From Treponema bryantii (GTDB taxonomy: Bacteria; Spirochaetota; Spirochaetia; Treponematales; Treponemataceae): a stretch of DNA of 64,000 nucleotides. Positions 16,350 through 24,211 of the stretch are shown here, one piece after another. The notes below the pieces were generated by a model, which ran no database searches, had not been told where the DNA came from, and was given only the letters and a program-made list of their open reading frames with translations. Made by a program: the position numbers and the translations under genes. The stretch covers positions 496,001 to 560,000 of the forward strand of contig NZ_AP025286.1 in assembly GCF_036492245.1 (NCBI RefSeq), read 5' to 3'. Every line of letters begins with the position of its first letter. Within the stretch, counting starts at the first letter, position 1.

Positions 16350-16676
16350 TTAGTTTTCAAGAATGTTTTTTTCAAAGAAGTCTTTAAGATTTTTAGCTGA
16401 AGAAATTATACAAGTATTAAACTGGTTGCTATAATCTTTATAAGACTTTGCAGCTTTATCCTGACCATCCAGACTGAAAATTGCTATGATTTCTGGTGAT
16501 ACTGGCAAAAGCGCTGTACTTTGAACTTTATACCGGGCAGATTTTACTTTTACGGCTTGTTCAATCAAACGGGAATTCATTCCAGGCTTTTTGGAATGAA
16601 GCTGTGATGAAATTCCTTGTTTTTCATTTTTAGGAATTTTGTCGTTTAACAGGTGTGGCTTTGGATTTTTTACCAT
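16350..16676 (-). CDS. Small hypothetical protein of the phospholipase insert
   Basis: 108 residues, no recognisable domain, membrane segment or signal. The first half is basic and Pro/Asn/Lys rich; the second half has LLPVSPEIIAIFSLDGQDKA and a helical NLKDFFEKNILEN end. A strong AAAGGAG lies 7 nt before the ATG, and a TTGAAA-16-TATAAA promoter precedes it. It is the first gene of the two-gene operon; the phospholipase-like gene begins 35 nt after its stop. An accessory or immunity role is conceivable from position only. Confidence 0.6.
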   Translation of the reverse strand: MVKNPKPHLLNDKIPKNEKQGISSQLHSKKPGMNSRLIEQAVKVKSARYKVQSTALLPVSPEIIAIFSLDGQDKAAKSYKDYSNQFNTCIISSAKNLKDFFEKNILEN

Positions 16677-16704
16677 AGCAAATCTCCTTTAAAAATAAAT
16701 TATT

Positions 16705-16756
16705 AGATTTTTTCAAATCTATTTAAAGTTTATAATAGATTTTGTAAGTTTTTCAA
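16705..16756 (-). promoter_or_regulatory. Promoter of the phospholipase insert operon
   Basis: On the minus strand TTGAAA (16751-16756), 16-bp spacer, TATAAA (16729-16734). The leader contains a small hairpin, AGATTT-GAAA-AAATCT (16705-16720), upstream of the ribosome site. Confidence 0.55.
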
Positions 16757-16794
16757 GAAACGAATCTTTGATTTTTAAAAAAAACAGACTTTAA

Positions 16795-16835
16795 AAAAGG
16801 GATTTTTAGAGGTGGCGGAAAACTCTGCAGGTGGT
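16795..16835. repeat. Decayed copy of the three-hairpin intergenic repeat
   Basis: GGTGGCGGAAAAC (16811-16823) and the following Gs match the middle hairpin of the repeat at 18511-18596, but the flanking GC arms are lost. It lies directly before the uvrB relic. Confidence 0.45.
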
Positions 16836-16840
16836 ATAAG

Positions 16841-16890
16841 AGCTGCGCTCCAAGATTAGATTTCTGATATCGAAGCGCAGTACGGGAAAT
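16841..16890 (+). pseudogene. Relic of the uvrB 3' end
   Basis: By hand alignment 41 of 50 bases match 14546-14595, the last codons of uvrB. Several differences are synonymous-type (GAT ATT to GAT ATC, GAA GCA to GAA GCG), one creates an in-frame TAG (from CAG), and the stop codon itself is lost (AAATCT). The bases before 16841 no longer match uvrB. Confidence 0.75.
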
Positions 16891-16913
16891 CTCATGCCCA
16901 TCTACTTTTTTTC

Positions 16914-16942
16914 TTGCCCCTGACAAATAATAGACTTATACT
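16914..16942 (+). promoter_or_regulatory. Promoter of the flotillin gene
   Basis: TTGCCC (16914-16919), 17-bp spacer, TATACT (16937-16942), giving a leader of about 43 nt to the ATG at 16992. Confidence 0.55.
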
Positions 16943-16991
16943 TTAAAAGTATCATATTTTTATGGTAATAAAAAAGTTAGGAGACACCTCT

Positions 16992-18485
16992 ATGACACCT
17001 TTATTTATTCTTTGCATGATTCTTATTGTTTTAGTTCTTTTGTTCTTTTTTGTTTCTTATAAGAAAGTTCCTAAGAACAGGATTGGAATTAGGGTTGGAC
17101 CTTTTGGTTCAAGAACTGTAACAGGTAAAGCAATTTTTGTAGTTCCTTTTTTACAAAGAATTGATTATATGACACTTGAAAATATTCAGGTGGATTTTGT
17201 TTCTAAGGATTCGATTCCAACACAGGATGCAATCAATATTAAAGTTGATGCTGTTGCAAACATTGCAGTTTCGCAAGATCCTGAAACAATGAAAAAGGCT
17301 GCGGCTAAGTTTATCGGTTATACAACAGCAGATATTGCTACGGTTGTTACTCCTGTTCTTGAAGGAAATATCCGTGAAATTATTTCTCAGATAAAATTAA
17401 AAGATTTGATTCAGGGTGATAAGAAGGTTCTTTCTGAAAAGGTTGTTGAAAATGTTAAGCCAAATCTTTTTGATTTAGGACTTGAGCTTACAACCTTTAA
17501 TATTCAGAACTTTAAGGATGATAATGGTGTAATCAATAATCTTGGTATTGAAAACACTGTTGCAATTTCAAAGGATGCAGCAAAAGCAAAGGCTGCAGCT
17601 GAAGCAGAAGTAAAAATTGCACAGGCACAGGCTGATAAAGAAGCTAATGAAGCTCGTGTTGCAGCAGAACTTGAGATTGCTCAGAAGCAGACAGACCTTG
17701 CCATTAAAAAGGCTTCTTTGCAGTTACAGGCTGATACAGAGGCAGCAAAGGCAGAAGCAGCTAAAGGAATTGAAACAGAAAATCAGCGTAAGGTTCTCGA
17801 AATTAAAGCAGCTGATGCTAATATTGCAAAGCAGGAAAAACAGATTGAAATTCAGGAGAAGGCTGTTTCAATTAAGGAAAAGGCTCTTGATGCTGAAGTA
17901 AAGAAAACTGCCGAGGCAGAAAAATTTGCAGCTCAGCAGAAGGCTGATGCAGAACTTTATTCACGTCAGAAAAAGGCCGAGGCCGAGGCTTTTGAAATTC
18001 AGCGTCAGGCAGAAGCAGAAGCCTTTACTCGACAGAAAAAAGCAGAAGCTGAGAAAATTGCTATGGAAAATGAGGCTGCCGGTAAAAAGGCTCTTGCAGA
18101 GGCAATTCAGGCACAGGGTGAAGCAGAAGCTGCTGCAGTAAAGGCAAAGCTTGTTGCAGAAGCAGACGGTATGCGTGAAAAGGCAGAAGCTCTTAAGGAA
18201 TATGGTGATGCCGCTAAACAGCAGATGCAGCTGGATGCTCTTAAAGTTTATTTTGAACAGCTTCCAAAAATCGCTGAGGCTGCTGGTATGGCATATCAGA
18301 ATGTTGATAAGATTTACATGTACGGCGGTGATTCATCAAAGTTGACTAAAGATATAATGACAAATGTAACACAGGTTTCTGAAAGTCTGGGTGAAACACT
18401 TGGAATTGATCTCAAATCTGTACTTGGAAAATTTGTAGAAGGAAAGCTGGAGAAATCAAAGAAAACGTCAAAAGACGGTGAATAA
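16992..18485 (+). CDS. Flotillin-like SPFH-domain membrane protein
   Basis: 497 residues. The start at 16992 is preferred over the in-frame ATG at 16962 because AGGAGA lies 7 nt before it. An N-terminal membrane segment (ILCMILIVLVLLFFFVSY) is followed by the SPFH/band-7 domain (about 30-190) and a very long Ala/Glu/Lys coiled coil (about 195-405) built of AEAEA-type heptads, then a C-terminal region GMAYQNVDKIYMYGGDSSKL. Flotillins oligomerise on the inner face of the membrane and organise ordered lipid microdomains. No NfeD-type partner gene is adjacent, unlike many bacterial flotillin operons. Confidence 0.9.
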   Translation: MTPLFILCMILIVLVLLFFFVSYKKVPKNRIGIRVGPFGSRTVTGKAIFVVPFLQRIDYMTLENIQVDFVSKDSIPTQDAINIKVDAVANIAVSQDPETMKKAAAKFIGYTTADIATVVTPVLEGNIREIISQIKLKDLIQGDKKVLSEKVVENVKPNLFDLGLELTTFNIQNFKDDNGVINNLGIENTVAISKDAAKAKAAAEAEVKIAQAQADKEANEARVAAELEIAQKQTDLAIKKASLQLQADTEAAKAEAAKGIETENQRKVLEIKAADANIAKQEKQIEIQEKAVSIKEKALDAEVKKTAEAEKFAAQQKADAELYSRQKKAEAEAFEIQRQAEAEAFTRQKKAEAEKIAMENEAAGKKALAEAIQAQGEAEAAAVKAKLVAEADGMREKAEALKEYGDAAKQQMQLDALKVYFEQLPKIAEAAGMAYQNVDKIYMYGGDSSKLTKDIMTNVTQVSESLGETLGIDLKSVLGKFVEGKLEKSKKTSKDGE

Positions 18486-18510
18486 GAAAAAAAACGGACT
18501 GTTTCGGGGT

Positions 18511-18596
18511 TTTTAAGGGGCGGAGCCCCTTAGGAGAGGGGGTGGCGGAAAACGCCGGAGGCGGTTGGAGACAGGGGGAGACATCCCCCTTCATAA
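18511..18596. repeat. Three-hairpin intergenic repeat, copy 1
   Basis: Three GC-rich hairpins in a row: AAGGGGC-GGA-GCCCCTT (18515-18531), GGCG-GAAAA-CGCC (18544-18556) and AGGGGGA-GACA-TCCCCCT (18573-18590). The same order and joining sequence (TTAGGAGAG) recur at 33860-33931 with different but still paired stem bases. It lies between the flotillin and rpmB genes. Confidence 0.7.
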
Positions 18597-18629
18597 ATCT
18601 TGAATTTGCAGAAATTCAAGATTCGGTCA

Positions 18630-18658
18630 TTGACTTTTTTTTTGAATTTGTATATTCT
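18630..18658 (+). promoter_or_regulatory. Promoter of rpmB
   Basis: TTGACT (18630-18635), 17-bp T-rich spacer, TATTCT (18653-18658); TATATT at 18651 with 15-bp spacing is the alternative. Confidence 0.5.
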
Positions 18659-18717
18659 TTCTAAACTATTGTAATTTTGTGTGGGAAAACTGTTTTATAT
18701 AAGGAAGGATAAAGAAA

Positions 18718-18942
18718 ATGTCTAGAATGTGTGATGTTTGCGGAAAAGGCGTTATGTCTGGTAATAAAGTAAGTAAATCTATGAACCATACTCGCAGAAC
18801 ATGGAGACCAAATCTCCACAGCATTAAGGCTGTTCTTCCTAACGGAACTGTAAGAACAATTAAGGTTTGCTCAAGCTGCCTTAGCAGTGGTTTCGTTCAG
18901 AAGAAGGTTCGTGTACCAAAGACAGAAGCTGCTCAGAACTAA
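18718..18942 (+). CDS. rpmB: 50S ribosomal protein L28
   Basis: 74 residues. The N-terminus [20 protein letters not shown] and the central [20 protein letters not shown] are diagnostic of L28, a component of the large ribosomal subunit. Two CxxC pairs (CDVC and CSSC) show the zinc-binding (C+) form of the protein rather than the zinc-free paralogue. AAGGATAAAGAAA precedes the ATG, and a strong terminator follows, so it is a single-gene unit. Length is normal (60-80). Confidence 0.96.
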   Translation: MSRMCDVCGKGVMSGNKVSKSMNHTRRTWRPNLHSIKAVLPNGTVRTIKVCSSCLSSGFVQKKVRVPKTEAAQN

Positions 18943-18961
18943 GTTTAGTTTTAGTCGCATG

Positions 18962-18998
18962 AAAGCCCCGTTGGATGTCAGCGGGGTTTATTTTTTTT
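18962..18998 (+). terminator. Rho-independent terminator after rpmB
   Basis: CCCCG (18966-18970) pairs with CGGGG (18982-18986), extended by G-T pairs, then a long T-run. Confidence 0.8.
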
Positions 18999-19035
18999 AA
19001 ATATGGTTTTGATACAACCGATGCTGTCGCGGCGG

Positions 19036-19944
19036 TTACTCAGCCACTGTTGATATTGAAAGGCCGTCGTAGGCTGGGAGGATAGAGAGGGCGGTGGCGA
19101 GGCCCGGGAACTCGGCACGGTGTTCTTCTATGTATGCGGCGGTCTGGATATGAGACGAGTTGTGTGTAAGATGTGTAAACCAGATGTGGTCGCCGCCGAT
19201 TTTTTCTGAGACTTCGAGAGCCTGCAGAAAACTGAAATGGGTGGAATGTTCTTTTATTCTAAGGCCATCGATTACAAGATGTACCAGACGGCCACCGTTT
19301 TCTAACCCGCATTCTTTGTGAATTAGTTCTATTGATTCATCACTTATATAATTACAGTCTGTGAGATAGGCTATTGAACGTGGCCCTTCCGGTGTGTTTT
19401 CTGTGAGCAGCCAGCCTGCGGTTTCAAGAGGGCCGTGCATCATTGGGACTGGTGTTATTTTTATTGTATCGAAAGTAAATGGCTTGGCGATTGGATTAAG
19501 GCTGATTTTTGCATGGCCGCCGCCAAAAGCTTTTTCGCTGAATAAATAATTGAAACGGTGCTTAATATCGCTGGCGGTGCCTTCATTTGTGTAAAACGGG
19601 ATAGGCGGCCTGTCGTATTTTTTATTCTGAGGATTATCCGGTTTATTGGACATTATGCAGGAAAAGTTTCTAAGATCGTCTATTCCATGCAGGTGGTCGG
19701 CGTGGCTGTGTGTTAATAAAACTGCATCTATCTGGCGGATGTTTTCGCGCAGGGCCTGAGTACGGAAATCTGGTCCTACATCTATAAGAATATATTTATG
19801 TGAATTATCTTTTGAATCTATTTGAATATATGCTGAACTGCGGGTTCTTTTGTCTTTTGAATCTGAGGATTTACATACTGCACAATCGCAGGCTATTACG
19901 GGAACTCCGTGGCTAGTTCCTGTTCCTAAAAACGTTAATTTCAT
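19036..19944 (-). CDS. MBL-fold metallo-hydrolase (PhnP-like)
   Basis: 302 residues. The metallo-beta-lactamase metal motif is clear in LLTHSHADHLHGIDDLRNFS (H-x-H-x-D-H), with the start MKLTFLGTGTSHGVPV, a short Cys cluster CDCAVC and C-terminal WFTHLTHNSSHI. The TSHG and Cys features resemble PhnP / YycJ-like phosphodiesterases acting on cyclic or nucleotide phosphates; there are no phosphonate genes nearby, so the substrate is open. No Shine-Dalgarno; TATAAT lies 7 nt before the ATG. The gene is divergent from the orphan at 20010, with overlapping promoter regions in a 65-bp gap. Confidence 0.87.
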   Translation of the reverse strand: MKLTFLGTGTSHGVPVIACDCAVCKSSDSKDKRTRSSAYIQIDSKDNSHKYILIDVGPDFRTQALRENIRQIDAVLLTHSHADHLHGIDDLRNFSCIMSNKPDNPQNKKYDRPPIPFYTNEGTASDIKHRFNYLFSEKAFGGGHAKISLNPIAKPFTFDTIKITPVPMMHGPLETAGWLLTENTPEGPRSIAYLTDCNYISDESIELIHKECGLENGGRLVHLVIDGLRIKEHSTHFSFLQALEVSEKIGGDHIWFTHLTHNSSHIQTAAYIEEHRAEFPGLATALSILPAYDGLSISTVAE

Positions 19945-19957
19945 AAAATTGATTATA
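19945..19957 (-). promoter_or_regulatory. Leaderless promoter of the MBL hydrolase gene (-10)
   Basis: Minus-strand TATAAT (19952-19957), seven bases, then the ATG at 19944; no Shine-Dalgarno and no clear -35. Confidence 0.5.
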
Positions 19958-19974
19958 TCAAATTGCGGTACTAA

Positions 19975-20009
19975 TTTACAGTTTCTTTGTTTTAGATTAA
20001 AATAGGTTT
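19975..20009 (+). promoter_or_regulatory. Leaderless promoter of the 20010 gene
   Basis: TTTACA (19975-19980), 17-bp spacer, TAAAAT (19998-20003), six bases, then the GTG start. This is the best-formed example of the -10 to start-codon arrangement in the window, with five of six -35 bases matching. Confidence 0.6.
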
Positions 20010-21500
20010 GTGGATTTTAGAACTAACAATATTATAGAAGAATATTTAACACAGCAGCTTGATATTTTTACTGTTGATGATTTTTTCAGGTATTTGAAAT
20101 CCAAAGGTACTAAAATCACAAAAGCCGATGCCAGAGATATTCTGCAGGTTTCGGAATATGCCTTTTCTCTTGTAAATAATGAATATGTAACTAAAGCTGG
20201 AGTTTTTACTGGACGCTGGTTCAGCTTTAAGCCAAGTCGTGAGGAAGTTGAAAAAGGTTATATTCTGATTGGTCATCGCTGTATTCCTTTTGTAAATCCT
20301 GAACTTCCACCTGATGCTATAAGTATCATGTCTTGCGGAAAGAATATTGAAAGTGAAGCTCATACTTTTTCTATGAATCTTGCAATGGATACTTTTGCTC
20401 TTTATGGAGAAGGGTATATTCTTCCTTATATCTTTAATGATAAAAACAACACTTCTATTCCGCTGAGTTCTGTTCAATACTCTATGCCTCAGGAAATTTG
20501 TTTAACCTGCTGGCCGTTAAAAGAGATAAACGGCGGCCAGGATTTTAAGTATGGTGACAGAATCCTTTGCCGTGCTATTAACTGGTGTGATGGCGTTGTT
20601 GAAATGAATGTTCAGTCCAGCTGTCTTTCTGAATATGTGATTTCTGATGAGGCTGTTCAGCGGGAAGAATGGTATACTCATTTTGAAAATGGGCTTCTTG
20701 AAAGTTTTGATAAGCACGGACCGGCTTCTTCTATTGAAGAACAGCTTTCATATCTGTTCCTGGAAAATCAGGAGGAGCTTTGTATCCGCTGCTGCGGTTC
20801 AACTGAAGAGTTTTTAGCTCATACTACTAAAATTGGTTTTGAGCCTTATGGTGTTGAAACGAGAATCTGGCGAAAAGGTGAATCTGTTCCTTATATTGGT
20901 AAGTGGAATGGGCTTGGAATTGACCGAGGTACTTTACTTTCGGATATGGCTCTTACGCTTACTCCGCGTGTAATTGATGCTATTCTGGAAGACAGGATTT
21001 ACGACAGCAGAAATAAAAAGTCTAAAAGTGACCAGGATGAATCGGAAAGTTTTGATGATGTGCTTCAAAAGATTTTCCCTAATATGGCTATGATTTCTTC
21101 TGCTGAGCGACGAATTGTATTATTGAATATAGAAAAGCGTAATGATATACTTGAAAAGATGTATAATCAGTTTTCTGATTATCCGATTGCACAGCTGCGA
21201 AAACGAATTCTTGCGCTTTTTACAAATGTAAGTAAACTGTTCTGTGAGATTGGTGGTTCAGGTGTTGCTGCAGATAATTTTCCTCAGCAGGAACTGGTTA
21301 TTCTTTCTCAGCTTTACAGTCATGTAGTCAGGCTTCTGGAAGAAGTTGAAAATGTTTATATGAGACCGCATTTTCCAACTGATGATGTTTCTCTTTCTCT
21401 GGATGGAATGGAAGAAACTTTTGAAGAAATAAGCGGTATTCTTTTTTCAGCTTTGGAGAGCAACAGGTTTAAGGGCTTTGAAATAGTAAAAACGGAATAA
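20010..21500 (+). CDS. Conserved hypothetical protein
   Basis: 496 residues, GTG start, cytoplasmic. I do not recognise the family. The first 60 residues look like a winged-helix-type segment (IIEEYLTQQLDIFTVDDFFR, KITKADARDILQV), followed by a mixed region with GYILIGHRCIPFVNPELPPD, an acidic linker near 345 (KSDQDESESFDDV), and a helical C-terminal third. It lies 18 nt upstream of a PTS IIA gene on the same strand, so the two are probably co-transcribed; a regulatory link is possible but unproven. Confidence 0.7.
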   Translation: MDFRTNNIIEEYLTQQLDIFTVDDFFRYLKSKGTKITKADARDILQVSEYAFSLVNNEYVTKAGVFTGRWFSFKPSREEVEKGYILIGHRCIPFVNPELPPDAISIMSCGKNIESEAHTFSMNLAMDTFALYGEGYILPYIFNDKNNTSIPLSSVQYSMPQEICLTCWPLKEINGGQDFKYGDRILCRAINWCDGVVEMNVQSSCLSEYVISDEAVQREEWYTHFENGLLESFDKHGPASSIEEQLSYLFLENQEELCIRCCGSTEEFLAHTTKIGFEPYGVETRIWRKGESVPYIGKWNGLGIDRGTLLSDMALTLTPRVIDAILEDRIYDSRNKKSKSDQDESESFDDVLQKIFPNMAMISSAERRIVLLNIEKRNDILEKMYNQFSDYPIAQLRKRILALFTNVSKLFCEIGGSGVAADNFPQQELVILSQLYSHVVRLLEEVENVYMRPHFPTDDVSLSLDGMEETFEEISGILFSALESNRFKGFEIVKTE

Positions 21501-21518
21501 AAAATTAGGGAGAAATAT

Positions 21519-21992
21519 ATGGATACTGAAGTTGAAGTTGATTTGGCACAGTTGATTCACAGAGGCGGTGTTTTCAAGAATGTAGAAGGAAGCACTCCTC
21601 AGGAGATTTATGCCAAGGTTTGTAAGATGATTGATCTTCCAGCTGGAATGACTTCTGAGACTGTTTACAATGCTCTTTGTGCTCGTGAAGAGGTTTTGAG
21701 TACTGCTGTAGGAAATGGAATTGCTCTTCCTCATGCTCGTTCACCAATTATGCGAAATGAGGCAGAACAGCGTATTTGTGTTGTTTATCTTAAAAATCCT
21801 ATTGATATGAAAGCACCTGATGAGCGTGAAGTATTTGTAATGTTCATCCTGCTTGCTCACAATTCGCAGATTCATCTTAAGGTTCTTTCTTCTTTGGCTG
21901 CTCTTTTCAGAGATTCTAAATTTAAGAAGGCTCTTGAACTTCGTTCTGATGAAGCTGTGCTTTCTTCTATAATCAAAGAATTGGATCAATAA
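21519..21992 (+). CDS. PTS EIIA (nitrogen/fructose type) protein
   Basis: 157 residues with the EIIA-Ntr/fructose fold. The phosphorylated histidine is His72 in GNGIALPHARSP, the family's defining motif; VFVMFILLAHNSQIHLKVLS and the helical end also fit. In PtsN-type systems this protein takes phosphate from EI/HPr-like partners and regulates potassium or carbon metabolism rather than transporting sugar. No EIIB/EIIC gene is nearby, which supports the regulatory type. TAGGGAG lies 9 nt before the ATG. A hairpin follows the stop. Confidence 0.9.
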   Translation: MDTEVEVDLAQLIHRGGVFKNVEGSTPQEIYAKVCKMIDLPAGMTSETVYNALCAREEVLSTAVGNGIALPHARSPIMRNEAEQRICVVYLKNPIDMKAPDEREVFVMFILLAHNSQIHLKVLSSLAALFRDSKFKKALELRSDEAVLSSIIKELDQ

Positions 21993-21996
21993 AACT

Positions 21997-22027
21997 AGCC
22001 TTTATTTAATTAAAGGCTGATTTTTAT
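21997..22027 (+). terminator. Terminator after the PTS IIA gene
   Basis: AGCCTTTA-TTTAAT-TAAAGGCT, perfect 8-bp stem, followed by GATTTTTA. AT-rich and with a short T-run, so possibly weak. Confidence 0.6.
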
Positions 22028-22048
22028 ATCGTTAAGTAAAACGTTTAA
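22025..22048 (+). promoter_or_regulatory. tkt -10 and TAAAACGTTTAA operator
   Basis: TATATC (22025-22030) is the likely -10. TAAAACGTTTAA (22037-22048) lies six bases downstream, over the expected start site, 33 nt before the ATG. The same 12-mer stands before the arabinofuranosidase gene with similar spacing from its -10. Confidence 0.5.
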
Positions 22049-22081
22049 TATTTTGAAAAAATATATTAGGAGTATCAAATT

Positions 22082-24058
22082 ATGAACAAAAAAGGTGTTG
22101 AGGCAGTTGCACTTTCAATCCGCAGCTTGTCTATGGACGCAATTCAGAAGGCAAATTCAGGTCACCCTGGACTTCCACTTGGAGCAGCAGAAGCAGCTGC
22201 TGTTTTGTACGGTGAAGTAATGAAGCACAATCCTGCAAATTCAAAATGGGCAGACAGAGACCGTTTTGTACTTTCTGCAGGTCACGGTTCTATGCTTCTT
22301 TACAGTATCCTTCATCTTGCCGGATACAAAGTAAGCCTGGACGATATTAAGAACTTCCGCCAGGTTGGTTCTAAGTGTCCTGGTCACCCGGAATATGGTG
22401 ATACAGATGGTGTTGAATGTACTGGGGGTCCACTCGGACAGGGCGTTTCAATGGCTGTTGGTATGGCTATTGCAGAACAGATGCTCGCTGCAAAATTCAA
22501 CACAAAGGGTCACAAGATTGTTGACCACTACACATACTCTCTCGTAGGAGAAGGATGTCTTCAGGAAGGTGTTGCTTCTGAAGCTTGTTCTCTCGCTGGT
22601 AATCTTAAACTTGGTAAACTTATCGTATTCTACGATCAGAATAAGATTTCTATTGATGGTAATACAGATATTACTTTCACAGATAATATTGCAGCCCGCT
22701 ACAAGGCTTATGGCTGGCAGGTTCTTAAAGGAAGCATGTATGATGTTGAAGGCATCGTAGAGCTCGTAAAAGAAGCTAAGAAATGCAAGGATCAGCCAAC
22801 TTTGATTATGCTCAAGTCTGTAATCGGTAAAGGTGCTCCAAAGCAGGGAACTGCTGATGTACACGGTGCTCCACTTGGTGCAGAAGGTATTGTTGCTGCA
22901 AAGAAGAAGCTTGGACTTCCTGTTGATCAGGACTTCTATGTAGTTCCTGAAGCTTACAAATATTTCGAAAGCAAGAAGGCTGCATTTGCTAAGGCAGAAG
23001 CAGACTGGAATGCTGATTTCGCTGCATGGGCAAAAGAAAATCCTGAACTCAAGAAGCTTTGGGATGCTTACCATTCAGATGCTGTAACTGATGACACTGT
23101 AAAAGATGTTGCTTACAAAGTAGGCGATGCTTGTGCTACACGTGATGCTTCTGGAAAGGCTTTGAACGTAATTGCTGCACGTTATGCTAACCTTGTTGGT
23201 GGTTCTGCTGACCTTATGGGACCAAACAAGACTGCATTCAAGGCAACTGATAACGGAACATTCAGCCCAGAAAACCGCGCTGGACGTACAATTGAGTACG
23301 GTATCCGTGAGTTTGCAATGTCTGCTGTTTGTGCAGGTATTTCTCTCCACGGTGGTCTCCGCCCATTCTGTGCTACATTCCTTGTATTCGCAGATTACCT
23401 CCGTCCATCTCTCCGTGTTGTTTCTTTGATGAAGCAGCCAGTTATCTACGTATTCACACACGATTCTATCTACGTAGGTGAAGATGGTCCAACTCACCAG
23501 CCAATTGAAACTATGACTTCTCTCCGTGCTATTCCTGGTGTTCAGGCTATCCGTCCAGGTGACCCTGAAGAATCTATGGAAGCTTGGAAGATTGCTTATG
23601 CTTCTAAGGATCATCCAGTTTGTATGGCATTCACACGCCAGGCACTCGCTGTTTACGAAAAGGATGACAAGTCTTGGAAGAAGAACATGGCAGCAAACGG
23701 TGCATACATCGTAAAAGAAGGTGCTGCAAAGCCTGATATCACAATTCTTGCAAGCGGTTCAGAAGTTAATATGGCTCTTCAGGCTGCTGAAATGGTACCT
23801 GAGAAGAAGATTCGTATTGTTTCTGTTCCAGATCTTAAGAAGTTTGAAAATCTTCCTAAAGCTAAGCAGGATGCAATCATTGGTGAAACAAAGCGTGTTG
23901 TATGTACAGAAGCCGGCATTTCTATGGAATGGCTCCAGTTCACTTCAAAAGAGAACTGCTTCTGTATCGACACATTCGGTACATCAGGTCCTGCAAACAA
24001 GGTAGCAGAATACCTCGGCTTTACAGCTAAGAATCTTGCTAAGTTGCTTAAGAAATAA
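22082..24058 (+). CDS. tkt: Transketolase
   Basis: 658 residues. Thiamine-diphosphate enzyme of the non-oxidative pentose phosphate pathway, moving two-carbon units between sugar phosphates. Motifs: ANSGHPGLPLGAAEAA, LSAGHGSMLLYS, the ThDP/metal motif VGEGCLQEGVASEACSLAGN to FYDQNKISIDG, GIREFAMSAVCAGISLHGG, and VYVGEDGPTHQPIETMTSLR. Length is normal (650-670). AGGAG precedes the ATG. Codon choice looks stronger than in neighbours, typical of a highly expressed gene. Own promoter, an upstream operator-like palindrome and a strong terminator make it a single-gene unit. Confidence 0.97.
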   Translation: MNKKGVEAVALSIRSLSMDAIQKANSGHPGLPLGAAEAAAVLYGEVMKHNPANSKWADRDRFVLSAGHGSMLLYSILHLAGYKVSLDDIKNFRQVGSKCPGHPEYGDTDGVECTGGPLGQGVSMAVGMAIAEQMLAAKFNTKGHKIVDHYTYSLVGEGCLQEGVASEACSLAGNLKLGKLIVFYDQNKISIDGNTDITFTDNIAARYKAYGWQVLKGSMYDVEGIVELVKEAKKCKDQPTLIMLKSVIGKGAPKQGTADVHGAPLGAEGIVAAKKKLGLPVDQDFYVVPEAYKYFESKKAAFAKAEADWNADFAAWAKENPELKKLWDAYHSDAVTDDTVKDVAYKVGDACATRDASGKALNVIAARYANLVGGSADLMGPNKTAFKATDNGTFSPENRAGRTIEYGIREFAMSAVCAGISLHGGLRPFCATFLVFADYLRPSLRVVSLMKQPVIYVFTHDSIYVGEDGPTHQPIETMTSLRAIPGVQAIRPGDPEESMEAWKIAYASKDHPVCMAFTRQALAVYEKDDKSWKKNMAANGAYIVKEGAAKPDITILASGSEVNMALQAAEMVPEKKIRIVSVPDLKKFENLPKAKQDAIIGETKRVVCTEAGISMEWLQFTSKENCFCIDTFGTSGPANKVAEYLGFTAKNLAKLLKK

Positions 24059-24090
24059 CGTAATGCTGAACTTGTTTCAGTATCTATAAA

Positions 24091-24129
24091 AAAACGCCTG
24101 TGGTTTTTAATGACTGCGGGCGTTTTTTT
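24091..24129 (+). terminator. Rho-independent terminator after tkt
   Basis: AAAACGCCTG (24091-24100) pairs with CGGGCGTTTT (24117-24126), ending in a T-run. Confidence 0.8.
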
Positions 24130-24177
24130 ATTAGATAAGTTTAAGAAAACTCTTAGGAAATATAAGGATTGTTTTCA

Positions 24178-24211
24178 TTTATTTTTATTTGTTTTGGATT
24201 ATAATTAGCGT
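24178..24211 (+). promoter_or_regulatory. Leaderless promoter of the secreted-protein/two-component operon
   Basis: TATAAT (24200-24205), six bases, then the ATG at 24212; no Shine-Dalgarno. TTTATT (24178-24183), 16 bp upstream, is a weak -35. Confidence 0.5.

Larger units (their letters stand above)
14598..16890. mobile_element. AT-rich two-gene insert bounded by uvrB 3' end and a diverged copy
   Basis: The region begins at the uvrB stop codon and ends at a decayed copy of the last 50 bases of uvrB. It holds two minus-strand genes (phospholipase-C-like, small orphan) with their own promoter and is visibly more AT-rich than uvrB and its neighbours. No integrase or transposase is present, so it is either a gene cassette moved by homologous recombination at the uvrB end or a remnant of a larger element. 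The boundary interpretation is an inference from the duplicated end. Confidence 0.5.

Noticed and set aside
14598-16890. Complete integrative element or prophage
   Set aside because: No integrase, transposase or att-type tRNA end; only the duplicated uvrB end suggests transfer.
22448-23614. Two long minus-strand frames opposite transketolase
   Set aside because: Shadow frames caused by strong codon bias in tkt; Ser/Thr/Cys/Trp-rich without domain logic.
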